Source of the DNA: Streptomyces abyssalis
GTDB lineage: Bacteria; Actinomycetota; Actinomycetes; Streptomycetales; Streptomycetaceae
DNA length: 64,000 nucleotides
Direction: 5' to 3'
Assembly: GCF_001751365.1 (NCBI RefSeq)
Contig: NZ_LJGT01000038.1
Span: forward strand, 473,540-537,539
A program made the position numbers and the translations under genes. Numbering within the stretch: position 1 is the stretch's first letter; the number at the start of each line of letters is the position of its first letter. The notes under the pieces are model-generated. The model did no database searches, was not told where the DNA came from, and saw only the letters and a program-made list of their open reading frames with translations. Shown in pieces: positions 33,967 through 41,909 of this stretch.

Positions 33967-34636
33967 GCGACGTGAGGAGACGGCCACCGCCCTCCGCGAG
34001 CAACTGCAGGCGGCGGACGCCGTGATCGAGGCCCCGGAGGGTCTGTGGGAGCGGGTGCGTGAGCCGCGCGAGGACGTCACGCCGGCGACGTCACGGGAGC
34101 TGCCCGGCGGCCGCCGCCGACCGCTGCCGATGACGGTGATCGCGGTGGCCGCAGCGGCGGTCGTGTTCGTCGTCTGCGGTACGTGGTGGCTGATGTCGCC
34201 GTCCACGTTGCCCGGGGCCGTCCAGGGTTCCTCGGCCGACTCGTCCGGGGACTCGGGGACGGCGGAGGACTCGCGGGACTCGCGCCCCATCACGCTGCGG
34301 GTGCACAACGTCGAGAAGGCGTGCCAGGAGCTGCGCACGCTGGAGTGCGCGCTGCGCGTCGCGAAGAGCCCGTACGAGCTGTACGCGGACCCCGGCAACT
34401 CGGCGGGGCGGGTCTGGCACGGCGACAGGCTCACCGCGGCCTGCGTGGTCACGGACGGTCAGATGGTGACGGACGAGAAGGGCGTCTCCTCCACTCGCTG
34501 GTACCGGGTGGAGAGGGCCGGCGAAGGCGGCGACGGCAAGCGGTTCGAGGGCTGGCTGCCGGGTGTCCGTACTCGTAACACGACCGAGGTGCGGCTCTGT
34601 GCCGACGGGGAGAAGCCCCGGCCGTACGGCAACTGA
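33956..34636 (+). CDS. Single-TM protein paired with the ECF sigma factor (putative anti-sigma or sensor)
   Basis: This 226-residue protein has a cytoplasmic helical N-terminus (ERREETATALREQLQAADAVIEAPEGLWERVREP), one TM helix at about 62-83 (MTVIAVAAAAVVFVVCGTWWLM), a Ser/Asp-rich linker and an extracytoplasmic domain with three Cys (EKACQELRTLECALRV ... TAACVVTDG). That domain looks like a small SH3-like or lipoprotein-type fold. No zinc anti-sigma motif (HxxxCxxC) is present, so anti-sigma function is inferred only from the 11-bp overlap with the sigma gene. The ribosome binding site GGGAGGGG is strong. Confidence 0.72.
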   Translation: MRAERREETATALREQLQAADAVIEAPEGLWERVREPREDVTPATSRELPGGRRRPLPMTVIAVAAAAVVFVVCGTWWLMSPSTLPGAVQGSSADSSGDSGTAEDSRDSRPITLRVHNVEKACQELRTLECALRVAKSPYELYADPGNSAGRVWHGDRLTAACVVTDGQMVTDEKGVSSTRWYRVERAGEGGDGKRFEGWLPGVRTRNTTEVRLCADGEKPRPYGN

Positions 34637-34881
34637 CGCCGGCGGCGCGGTGTCGGGACGCCGGGCGGATGATCTGCGGCCCGCAGGCCACGTCCCCCAC
34701 CGCCGGCGCCCCGGCACTCCCCCGAGTGCGCGCGGCCACGCGGACCGCGCTGTTCCTGCCTCCATCGGAGCAGGGACATCCGGTACACGTACGGCGACGG
34801 CCTCCCGTATGACACTTGTCAGTGAGACGTGCGTCACAATCCCCCCTCGCGCGCGCGGGCGCACGGGCGCACCATTGACGC

Positions 34882-35445
34882 ATGGAACTGATCGACGCCT
34901 TCGAGACGGCCTTCAAGGAATGGGACCGGCTCGTGCACGAAGTCGGGGAACAGCAGTGGGACGACCCCACGCCGTGCCGCGAGTGGAACGTACGGGACCT
35001 GGTCAATCACCTGGTCGGCGAACACCTTTGGGCGCCGCATCTGCTGAACGGCGAGACGCTCGCCGAGGTCGGCGACCGCTACGACGGCGACGTGGTCGGC
35101 GACGCCCCGGTCGCGATGTGGGAGCAGGCGGGCAGCGGCTCACGCTCCGCGTTCCACCGGAAGGGGGCCCTCCGCGGCGACGTGCACGTCACCGGAGGGA
35201 AGACACCGGCCGCCGAGTACGGCTGGCAGATGACGACCGACCTCGCGGTGCACGGCTGGGATCTGGCGAAGGGCATCGGCGTACCGTCCCGGATGCACGA
35301 CGAGCTCGCCGACGCGGTCTACGACCACATCGCGCCGCAGGCCGGCAGCTGGCACGAGGCCGGGATCTTCGATCCCCCGGTGGACGTGCCGGACGACGCG
35401 GTGCCGCAGGACCGGCTGGTGGCACTCCTCGGCCGCCATCCCTGA
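34882..35445 (+). CDS. TIGR03086-type DinB/maleylpyruvate-isomerase-like protein
   Basis: This 187-residue four-helix-bundle protein has the family features DRLVHEVGEQQWDDPTPCREWNVRDLVNHLVGEHLW (near 13-50, with the TPC.EW motif and the metal-ligand His in NHLVGEH) and TTDLAVHGWDLAKGIG near 118 (second His). These proteins bind metal and are sometimes mycothiol-dependent; the true substrate is unknown. The ATG follows a region lacking a clear Shine-Dalgarno sequence. It is the last core-like gene before the lower-GC island. Confidence 0.87.
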   Translation: MELIDAFETAFKEWDRLVHEVGEQQWDDPTPCREWNVRDLVNHLVGEHLWAPHLLNGETLAEVGDRYDGDVVGDAPVAMWEQAGSGSRSAFHRKGALRGDVHVTGGKTPAAEYGWQMTTDLAVHGWDLAKGIGVPSRMHDELADAVYDHIAPQAGSWHEAGIFDPPVDVPDDAVPQDRLVALLGRHP

Positions 35446-35866
35446 GCACGGCCGCTGAGCGCAGCCGCGGATTGTCGCGTGTGACTGTTGGAGGAAATGC
35501 ACACTGGCGAAAGCAACACTTTGCTGCCCTTCCACATTGACGTCACCAAGCCAGCCGAGAACAGCCACTGACGGGCCCGCATCACACAGGGGAATTTCAC
35601 GGGACCAGAAAGCTCTGCGTACGGTCGGCAGGTCCGCCAGGGCCACCGTCCCGTCATGTCGCATTGCCCAGGAGCAGGTGATGGAGGGGTCAGGAAGCCG
35701 CACAAATCACGACGCCAACCCTCGCCGAGCACTGGTCTTCGATTAGCCCTCAGCTGCAGCGGCGGCTGCGTCGTCGCATTTGCCTCAAGTGCCCCAATGG
35801 TGATGCCGGTACCAGGGGGGATTGATTCCCCTTGTCATCGGCAACGGGGAGGTGGACTCTAGGCGA
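35446..35866. other. Lower-GC gap at the left edge of an island
   Basis: About 420 bp with visibly more A/T than the neighbours and no convincing gene. A minus-strand frame across 35460-35703 has little codon bias and looks like a decayed remnant or noise. GGAGGAAATG at about 35490-35499 looks like a ribosome binding site plus start but is followed by only a short frame. The composition change begins shortly after the TIGR03086 stop codon. Confidence 0.45.
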
Positions 35867-36721
35867 ATGGACGAGAACGAAGAATCGATGTGGCCGATCG
35901 TCAGACGCGTGACCGGCCCTGATGAAGAGGCCCGGCGCAAGAAGGTCGAGGACCCAAGGACCCGCCTGTGCATTATGGGTGGCATGCTTCAGCTCGAACG
36001 AGCATTCCATAAACCGCTGATCGGGATCGGCGGGCAAGGCAGGGGGTCATCGAATCTGCCAGACTGCCGCATCAGGTCGATGCTGGCTTTCAATCAGGTC
36101 GTAGAAGCCATCAACAAGAAATGGAGCCCCGACAAGGAATTCACGCGCAAGACCTTTGAGACCCGTTGGGAAATCGCACACGACTACATCGCGGACCTTC
36201 TGAGCTATGCCCTCTACCGCAAACACTGGGCCCTTCACGAGGCAAGGAACCCTGAAGTACTGGAACAGCTGAAGACCGACGAAAACATCGCGCGAGCCAT
36301 TCGCAAAGTTGCCTACCTTAACCAGCAGCAGGCACTCGCCAGCGATCTGCATCGACTCCAGGGAGTCCTCACTGCTTTCGCAGATGCCGATGAAGGAATT
36401 CAGCGGGCACTCGGAGAGACTCGGGCACTGGTCGAAAAGCTGTGGTCTGAGGTGTATGCCGAAGTTTTCGAGGCGCGCGGCGTGCAGTTACGCCACGACC
36501 TGCCGCTTCAGACGTTCACCCGCATCCTGCATTGCGCCGACCTCGGGACGACCATGTGTATGTGGATGGGGGAGGACGAGGAGGACGACGAGCAAGTACC
36601 GAAGAGCCCAACGTATTCACTGCTTGGAGACATCGCCTGTCTCTTGGTTGCCGGCTGCCTGGATCCACATGATGGTTCCACGATCGACTCGGCAGTGAAC
36701 AATAGGTTCAAGAAGGAGTGA
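35867..36721 (+). CDS. Unrecognised 284-residue protein in a lower-GC island
   Basis: I do not recognise this protein. It is soluble, mostly helical and acidic/basic mixed: MDENEESMWPIVRRVTGPDEEARRKK, then LCIMGGMLQLERAFHKPLIG, WEIAHDYIADLLSYALYRKHWAL, LNQQQALASDLHRLQGVLTAF, and a C-terminal acidic stretch MGEDEEDDEQVPKS followed by LLGDIACLLVAGCL. Synonymous codons are far more A/T-ending than in the surrounding genes, a sign of transfer. ATG at 35867 was preferred; an in-frame TTG at 35822 is possible. No domain, catalytic motif or signal peptide is evident. Its downstream neighbour is a single-TM small protein. Confidence 0.7.
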   Translation: MDENEESMWPIVRRVTGPDEEARRKKVEDPRTRLCIMGGMLQLERAFHKPLIGIGGQGRGSSNLPDCRIRSMLAFNQVVEAINKKWSPDKEFTRKTFETRWEIAHDYIADLLSYALYRKHWALHEARNPEVLEQLKTDENIARAIRKVAYLNQQQALASDLHRLQGVLTAFADADEGIQRALGETRALVEKLWSEVYAEVFEARGVQLRHDLPLQTFTRILHCADLGTTMCMWMGEDEEDDEQVPKSPTYSLLGDIACLLVAGCLDPHDGSTIDSAVNNRFKKE

Positions 36722-36844
36722 GGAGGACTCGCTTCACCCTGCGAGACAGGGTCATCGCCGAATGCCAGGCCGAAAGGCTGGGTGGAACCGACCAGAATTC
36801 CCACCCCGAGTCATCACCACTACCCCTGGAAGGTGCGTTGTCCG

Positions 36845-37045
36845 GTGGTCGAGAACATCACCCAGGTAATCATCGGAATTTTCGGAGTTCTAGGCCTGGT
36901 AATTGCCGTCCTGAGAGGACTGCTGGAACAGCTCCCAAAGCTCTTCGAGTCCTGGCGCAAAGCTCGGCAGGCATGGCGCGAGGGCGAAGTCGACGAGCCA
37001 GAGCCCTTGACGCACCGCAATACGCACGAGCGGCTGGGTGGCTGA
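36845..37045 (+). CDS. Small single-TM protein in the island
   Basis: This is a 66-residue protein with one hydrophobic helix (TQVIIGIFGVLGLVIAVLRGLL) followed by a charged amphipathic tail (PKLFESWRKARQAWREGEVDEPEPLTHR). The GTG start at 36845 gives a compact N-terminus; a GTG at 36782 would add 21 unlikely residues. It lies 123 bp after the 284-residue protein gene on the same strand and shares its lower GC. Holin-like or membrane-anchor roles are conceivable, but nothing specific is visible. Confidence 0.5.
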   Translation: MVENITQVIIGIFGVLGLVIAVLRGLLEQLPKLFESWRKARQAWREGEVDEPEPLTHRNTHERLGG

Positions 37046-37070
37046 CTGTTCAGGCCGGACACCTTGCATG

Positions 37071-37194
37071 GCGCCGCACCAGCTCCTTGCTGCCGCCTCG
37101 ACCGCTCCGGCCGGGACGGCCGCCCCGTAGGTCGATGTATACGGTCACGGCGCCTCCGGCCGCCGCCCGCGGCCGGAGGGCCGGCCCTCGCCGG
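37071..37194 (-). pseudogene. Decayed internal-deletion copy of the DUF4031 gene
   Basis: The sequence matches 38621-38681 and 38825-38886 with 143 bp missing between them. On the minus strand it starts GTGACCGTATACATCGAC (MTVYID), jumps to the segment before SKELVRR, and ends. One further single-base loss lies before GGCAGCAAGGAGCTGG. About one base in seven to eight differs from the intact copy, so it is not a fresh duplication. Together with the intact gene it brackets the MFS gene at 37396. Confidence 0.8.
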
Positions 37195-37395
37195 TGCGCA
37201 ACGGCACCCGGTCGTGGGTGACAGCGCGGAATGCGGGCCGTCGCCCCGTGGTTGACGCGTGTGATGCCAGCCGAAACAGCGGGCCCCTCCGCGGCGCCGC
37301 ACACCGGGCCGCCGGCCGTGCCGCACCAAGCAGGAGGAGCCGGCAACGGGGAGGGCGCCGGCGTCAGCCCGCGCCCCGCCCGGTCACGCGAGCGC

Positions 37396-38619
37396 ATGCC
37401 ACCTTCCGTCTACGTCCTCGGCCTGGCGGTCTTCGCGCTCGGCACCTCCGAGTTCATGCTCTCCGGGCTTCTCCAGCCGCTCTCCCGCGATCTGGGCGTC
37501 TCCATTCCACGGGCCGGGCTGCTGGTCTCCGCGTTCGCGGTCGGGATGGTCGTGGGAGCCCCGCTCCTCGCGGCCGCCACGCTGCGGCTGCCGCGCCGCG
37601 TGACACTGATCGCGCTGCTGGCAGTGTTCGGGCTGGGCCAGGTCGCGGGTGCCCTCGCGCCCACGTACGGGGTGCTCTTCGCCTCCCGGGTGATCAGCGC
37701 TCTGGCCTGCGCGGGCTTCTGGGCGGTGGGTGCGGCGGTGGCGATGTCGCTGGTGCCGGTGAACACTCGGGCCCGCGCCATGGCCGTCATGATCGGCGGG
37801 CTGAGCACCGCCAACATCGTGGGCGTGCCCGCCGGTTCACTGCTGGGTCAGCACGCGGGGTGGCGGTCGGCGTTCTGGGCGGTGGCGGCCATGTCGGCGG
37901 TCGCGCTGGCCGGGGTGATCGCGCTCGTACCGCGTACGGAGCCGGCGAAGGACGCGGACCGGCCTCGGCTCCGCCGCGAGCTGCGGATCTACGCCGACAA
38001 GCTGGTGTGGCTCAACGTCGTCACGATCGCCCTCAACGCCGCCGCGGTCTTCGCCGTCTTCTCGTATCTCGGCCCGCTGCTGACCGACGTCGCCGGCATG
38101 GCGGAGAACCGGCTTCCGACGGTCCTTGCGCTCTTCGGACTCGGCGGGCTCATAGGCACCGCGATCGGCGGACGCATCTCGGACGGGCACCTGTTCGGCA
38201 CGATGTACGGCGGCATCGCGGCATCGACGGGCGCACTGGCACTGCTGGCGCTGTTCGCCCGCATCCCGGCTGCGGCGGTGGGGCTCTCGCTGCTGCTGGG
38301 CGTCACCGCGTTCATGACCGCCCCGGCGCTGAACGCCCGCATGTTCAACCTCGGGGATGCCGCGCCGACGCTCGCGGGCGCCACCACGACGTCCTCCTTC
38401 AACATCGGCAACACCCTGGGTCCCTGGCTGGGCGGCCTGGTCATCAGTGCGGGGTGGGGATACCAGGCAGTGGCATGGACCGGCGCGGCGCTCGCGGCGG
38501 GCGCCGTCGTCACGACGGCTCTCGCCTCGCTCACACAGCGGCGGGCCCGTCGCCGGACCGCCGCCGCCCCGGCTGCGACGGCCCTCGCCTCTTCGGGCGG
38601 CGCAGCCCCGCGTCGGTGA
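37396..38619 (+). CDS. MFS drug efflux transporter, Cmx/CmlR-like
   Basis: This 407-residue, 12-TM major facilitator resembles Cmx/CmlR chloramphenicol exporters. Signatures are MPPSVYVLGLAVFALGTSEFMLSGLL at the start, the Arg-rich loop 2 LRLPRRVTLIALLAV, motif C-like ANIVGVPAGSLLGQHAGWRSAFWAVA, and IGNTLGPWLGGLVISAGWGYQ late. The 165 bp upstream can also be read in frame (from 37231), but resemblance begins at MPPSV. The 3' end overlaps the convergent DUF4031 gene by 89 bp. It is flanked by an intact and a decayed DUF4031 copy, suggesting insertion as a cassette. Confidence 0.85.
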   Translation: MPPSVYVLGLAVFALGTSEFMLSGLLQPLSRDLGVSIPRAGLLVSAFAVGMVVGAPLLAAATLRLPRRVTLIALLAVFGLGQVAGALAPTYGVLFASRVISALACAGFWAVGAAVAMSLVPVNTRARAMAVMIGGLSTANIVGVPAGSLLGQHAGWRSAFWAVAAMSAVALAGVIALVPRTEPAKDADRPRLRRELRIYADKLVWLNVVTIALNAAAVFAVFSYLGPLLTDVAGMAENRLPTVLALFGLGGLIGTAIGGRISDGHLFGTMYGGIAASTGALALLALFARIPAAAVGLSLLLGVTAFMTAPALNARMFNLGDAAPTLAGATTTSSFNIGNTLGPWLGGLVISAGWGYQAVAWTGAALAAGAVVTTALASLTQRRARRRTAAAPAATALASSGGAAPRR

Positions 38620-38842
38620 GGCGCCGCACCAGCTCCTTGCTGCCGACCTCGACCGCCCCTGCCGAGACGGCCGCCGCGTAGCGGGCGCTCGGCACGTCGT
38701 AGTGGTCGCGGTCGAAGGCGCGGCGCGGGCAGCCGATCGCGGCGGCGAAGGCGTGGAGTTCGTCGTAGGAGACGTCGCTGACCAGGTGCGACCACACGAG
38801 GCCCTTGCCCGGCCAGACGGGCGGGTCGATGTATACGGTCAC
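38531..38842 (-). CDS. DUF4031 protein
   Basis: This 103-residue protein is of the DUF4031 type (function unknown). The N-terminal block MTVYIDPPVWPGKGLVWSHLVSD and DVSYDELHAFAAAIGCPRRAFDRDHYDVP are family hallmarks; SKELVRRLTDAGLRRPKRRG is the C-terminal part. GTG start at 38842. The tail after RRPK runs into the 3' end of the convergent MFS gene and is probably not conserved. A decayed copy lies at 37071-37194. Confidence 0.85.
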   Translation of the reverse strand: MTVYIDPPVWPGKGLVWSHLVSDVSYDELHAFAAAIGCPRRAFDRDHYDVPSARYAAAVSAGAVEVGSKELVRRLTDAGLRRPKRRGPSQPGRRRSGDGPAAV

Positions 38843-38945
38843 CGCGCCTCCGACCGCCGCCCGCGGCCGGCGGTCCGGCCCTCACCGGCAGCCCTGCCCG
38901 TCGGAGCCGGTCCCGTCGGACCGCGCCCCCTCGGACCGCGTCCCG

Positions 38946-39302
38946 TCAGAGCCACTTGTTCAGCGCTCCCACGCGGCAGACGGACGTCGTGGTCTCGCTG
39001 CAGACCCAGTGCGGGTCCTCGCCCAGCGCGGGTTCGATCTCCAGCGCATGCGGATCGGAGCCGAGGCACACGGGGCACAGCGGCCAGCGCCCGTACCGGT
39101 CGAGCAGGGCGTCCTGTACGTCCTGGGCGACCAGGCCGCTCACGAAGCCCATCCCCTCGGGCCACTGCTCCACCCACCACCTCCGGTGCGAGACCGCTTC
39201 CTCGACGAGCGAGACCACGTCCGCCTCCGCGACCTTGCCCGCCTCGAGGTCGGCGAGTACGAGGGCCCGGGCCGTGTGAAGTGTCTGCTCAAGCTGGTCC
39301 AT
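38946..39302 (-). CDS. Conserved hypothetical protein
   Basis: This 118-residue soluble protein is of unknown function. The helical N-terminus (MDQLEQTLHTARALVLADLEAGKVAEADVVSLVEEA) is followed by WPEGMGFVSGLVAQDVQDALLDRYGRW. A small Cys motif (LCPVCLGSDPHALEIEPAL ... HWVCSETTTSVCRVGAL) has CxxC plus two later Cys, fitting a zinc ribbon. It is divergent from the MurR-family regulator, separated by its -35/-10 region. Confidence 0.75.
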   Translation of the reverse strand: MDQLEQTLHTARALVLADLEAGKVAEADVVSLVEEAVSHRRWWVEQWPEGMGFVSGLVAQDVQDALLDRYGRWPLCPVCLGSDPHALEIEPALGEDPHWVCSETTTSVCRVGALNKWL

Positions 39303-39419
39303 GCCTCCATTGCACCAAACAGGTGACGGGCTGTGCGGTGGTCCCGGCCACCCGCGGGACCGGCGTTCACCGCGAAAAGAACCGGAGAAGGAACCATGAC
39401 GGACCCACGTACACACCTC

Positions 39420-39448
39420 TTGACGTGGGCACGGCGGGAAAATATCTT
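39420..39448 (+). promoter_or_regulatory. Strong leaderless promoter of the MurR-family gene
   Basis: TTGACG (39420-39425) and TATCTT (39443-39448) are separated by exactly 17 bp, close to the major sigma factor consensus. The -10 ends six bases before the ATG at 39455, so transcription should start at the start codon itself. Confidence 0.7.
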
Positions 39449-39454
39449 CCATCG

Positions 39455-40510
39455 ATGACCACGTATCTGAAGGAAAGTTTCGCCAGAAACAGCCGTACGC
39501 ATCCCAGACCCGGCGGCGGCTCCCCCACCGGAAGCACACCCCGCTCAGGCCCGCCCCACACCCCCGGGTCCCGCGGCGCAGCCGCCGCACCCCAGCCCGC
39601 CGCGCGCCCTGCGCCCGGCGGACGGCCCGGACCCCCCGCTCCCGGCGCTCTCGCCGCCAAGGTGCGCACCATGGCTCCGTCCATGACGCGCTCGATGCAG
39701 CGCGTGGCCGAGACCGTCGCGAGCGACCCCGCAGGGTGCGCCCAGCTCACGGTCACCGGGCTCGCCGAACGCACCGGGACCAGCGAGGCCACGGTCGTAC
39801 GCACCTCGCGTCTGCTCGGCTACCCCGGGTACCGCGATCTGCGCCTCGCGCTCGCGGGCCTCGCGGCACAGCAGGAGTCCGGCGCGGCCCCGTCCGTCAC
39901 GGCCGACATCGCGGTGGACGACCCGATCGCGGACGTCGTGGCCAAGCTGGCGCACGACGAGCGGCAGACGCTCGCCGACACCGCCGCCGGCCTGGACACG
40001 GTGCAGCTGGAGGCGGCCGTCACCGCCGTCGCCGGCGCACGCCGCGTCGACGTGTACGGAGTGGGGGCCTCCGGGCTCGTCAGCAAGGACCTCGCGCAGA
40101 AGCTGCTGCGCATCGGCCATGTCGCGCACGCGGAGGCCGACCCCCACCTGGCCGTCACCACCGCGGTGCAGCTCGGCGCCGGTGACGTGGCGATAGCCAT
40201 CACTCATTCGGGTCGTACGGTCGACGTGATCGAACCGCTCAGGGCCGCCTTCGACCAGGGTGCGACGACGATCGCCATCACGGGGCGTTCGGACGGCGAG
40301 ATCGCGCAGTACGCCGATCACGTGCTGACCACGTCGACGGCGCGCGAGAGCGAGCTTCGGCCGGCGGCGATGTCGAGCCGTACGAGCCAACTGCTCGTCG
40401 TTGACTGTTTGTTCATCGGCGTGGCCCAACGTACGTACGAGAGCGCGGCCCCCGCGCTCTCCGCCTCCTACGAGGCACTCGCACACCGGCACTCGCCGCG
40501 CCCGCGCTGA
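39455..40510 (+). CDS. MurR/RpiR-family transcriptional regulator
   Basis: This 351-residue regulator has a Pro/Gly-rich N-terminal tail (1-65), an RpiR-type HTH (about 70-140: MTRSMQRVAETVASDPAGCAQLTVTGLAERTGTSEATVVRTSRLLGYPGYRDLRLAL) and a SIS sugar-isomerase domain (about 175-330: ARRVDVYGVGASGLVSKDLAQKLLRIG ... AIAITHSGRTVDVIEPLRAA). It probably senses MurNAc-6-phosphate or a related sugar phosphate and controls the adjacent murQ and PTS genes. No Shine-Dalgarno sequence; the promoter predicts a leaderless mRNA. Confidence 0.9.
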   Translation: MTTYLKESFARNSRTHPRPGGGSPTGSTPRSGPPHTPGSRGAAAAPQPAARPAPGGRPGPPAPGALAAKVRTMAPSMTRSMQRVAETVASDPAGCAQLTVTGLAERTGTSEATVVRTSRLLGYPGYRDLRLALAGLAAQQESGAAPSVTADIAVDDPIADVVAKLAHDERQTLADTAAGLDTVQLEAAVTAVAGARRVDVYGVGASGLVSKDLAQKLLRIGHVAHAEADPHLAVTTAVQLGAGDVAIAITHSGRTVDVIEPLRAAFDQGATTIAITGRSDGEIAQYADHVLTTSTARESELRPAAMSSRTSQLLVVDCLFIGVAQRTYESAAPALSASYEALAHRHSPRPR

Positions 40511-40837
40511 GCCCGCACCTCCAGTCCGGATCCCGGCCCGGGCTGGTCGTCGGTGACGGGCAGGTTGCCGGTACGGGCAGGCACGTACGCGCACGGCCTG
40601 CCGGCTGCGCGGCCGTCCGGACTCGCACCCGAGTGCGGGTCCGTGTCCCTGTCCCCGCCCGAAAGGCGTCAGTGTCCGAAAGGCGCCCCGTGTCCGAAAC
40701 GCGTCGGTGCCCGTTATCCGGGCCGGACCACGCGTCCGTGCCGAACCGTGTCCGTGTCCGTTGCCCGAGTCCGAGTTCTCGTCCGAAACGGCATCCGCAT
40801 CCGCGTCCGCGCGAGCCAGAAAGAGCCCCACCTCCCC
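40511..40837. other. Intergenic region with GTCCG(A/T)-type repeats
   Basis: This is a 327-bp gap between the regulator and murQ. From about 40640 to 40830 it holds many degenerate copies of GTCCGAAA(G/C) and GTCCGTGTCC. No gene is supported. The murQ promoter must lie here, unless it is read through from the regulator; I could not pick one. Confidence 0.45.
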
Positions 40838-41794
40838 ATGACCTCCACCGCCGACACTCCCCCCTCCTACAGCGAGCTGCGTGCGCAGCTGGAGACGCTG
40901 ACCACGGAGGCGTTCCGGAGCGAACTGTCCGAAATCGATCAGCTGCCCACCCTGGAGATCGCCCGGATCATGCAGGGTGAGGACGCCACCGTGCCCGGTG
41001 CCGTCGGCGAGCAGCTCCCGCAGATCGCCGCCGCCATCGACGCCACCGCCGAACGGATGGCGCGCGGCGGCCGTCTCGTCTACGCGGGCGCCGGCACCGC
41101 GGGCCGGATGGGCGTGCTGGACGCCAGCGAGTGCCCGCCCACCTTCAACACCGATCCGTCCGACGTGCTCGGCCTGATCGCGGGCGGCCCCGGCGCGATG
41201 AGCAGGTCCGTCGAAGGCGCCGAGGACAGCAAGGAGCTGGCCGCCGCCGACCTCGACGCCCTGCAGCTGACGTCCGACGACACGGTGGTCGGCATCTCCG
41301 CGTCCGGCCGCACCCCGTACGCGGTCGGCGCCGTCGAGCACGCGCGCCACACGCACGGCGCGCTCACCGTCGGCTTCTCCTGCAACGCGGACTCGCCGCT
41401 GGGGGACGCGGCCGATCTGCGCATCGAGGTCGTGGTGGGCCCGGAGCTGCTCACCGGCTCGACCCGCCTGAAGGCCGGTACGGCGCAGAAGCTCGTCCTG
41501 AACATGCTGTCGACGATCACCATGATCCGTCTGGGCAAGACCTACGGGAACCTGATGGTCGACCTGCGGGCCTCGAACGAGAAGCTGCGCGCGCGTTCAC
41601 GCCGCATCGTCGCCCTCGCGACGGGTGCCGGGGACGAGACGATCGAGGCCGCTCTCACCCAAGCGGGCGACGAGGTCAAGAACGCCATTCTGATCATTCT
41701 CGCGGGCGTCGACGGCCGCAGCGCGGCCCGGTTGCTCGACGACGCCGACGGTCATCTGCGAGCTGCGCTCCGCGCGGCGGGCGGCGAGGGCTGA
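40838..41794 (+). CDS. murQ: N-acetylmuramic acid 6-phosphate etherase MurQ
   Basis: MurQ cleaves the lactyl ether of MurNAc-6-phosphate to GlcNAc-6-phosphate and D-lactate in peptidoglycan recycling and MurNAc use. The 318-residue SIS-fold enzyme shows TLEIARIMQGEDATVPGAV at the N-terminus, the sugar-phosphate loop GRLVYAGAGTAGRMGVLDASECPPTF (catalytic Glu in ASECPPT) near 85, VVGISASGRTPYAVGAVEHAR near 150, and TYGNLMVDLRASNEKLRARS near 230. It lies between its likely regulator and a PTS EIIBC, which would import and phosphorylate the sugar. Confidence 0.93.
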   Translation: MTSTADTPPSYSELRAQLETLTTEAFRSELSEIDQLPTLEIARIMQGEDATVPGAVGEQLPQIAAAIDATAERMARGGRLVYAGAGTAGRMGVLDASECPPTFNTDPSDVLGLIAGGPGAMSRSVEGAEDSKELAAADLDALQLTSDDTVVGISASGRTPYAVGAVEHARHTHGALTVGFSCNADSPLGDAADLRIEVVVGPELLTGSTRLKAGTAQKLVLNMLSTITMIRLGKTYGNLMVDLRASNEKLRARSRRIVALATGAGDETIEAALTQAGDEVKNAILIILAGVDGRSAARLLDDADGHLRAALRAAGGEG

Positions 41795-41834
41795 CAGTGG
41801 ATGCCAAGCGGCTGGCCGCCGCCGCCTGCGGCTA

Positions 41835-41857
41835 GCCAGTGCCGGAGGGGCACTGGC
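41835..41857 (+). terminator. Hairpin between murQ and the PTS gene
   Basis: GCCAGTGCC (41835-41843) and GGCACTGGC (41849-41857) form a perfect 9-bp stem with a five-base loop, 40 bp after murQ and 52 bp before the PTS gene. It could be a partial terminator or an RNA-processing hairpin that sets different expression of the two genes. Confidence 0.5.
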
Positions 41858-41909
41858 TCGACCGCACCACGTTCCGGGCCCCCCGGACCGCCAGAGAGCG
41901 ACCGCGCCC

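Noticed and set aside
35460..35703. Possible minus-strand gene in the gap after the TIGR03086 gene
   Set aside because: Weak codon bias, no ribosome binding site, overlaps the TIGR03086 gene antisense and has no recognisable domain; at most a remnant.
35446..37062. Integrated phage or integrative element
   Set aside because: The composition is foreign, but no integrase, tRNA target, transposase or clear direct-repeat attachment sites are visible; only a small island is supported.
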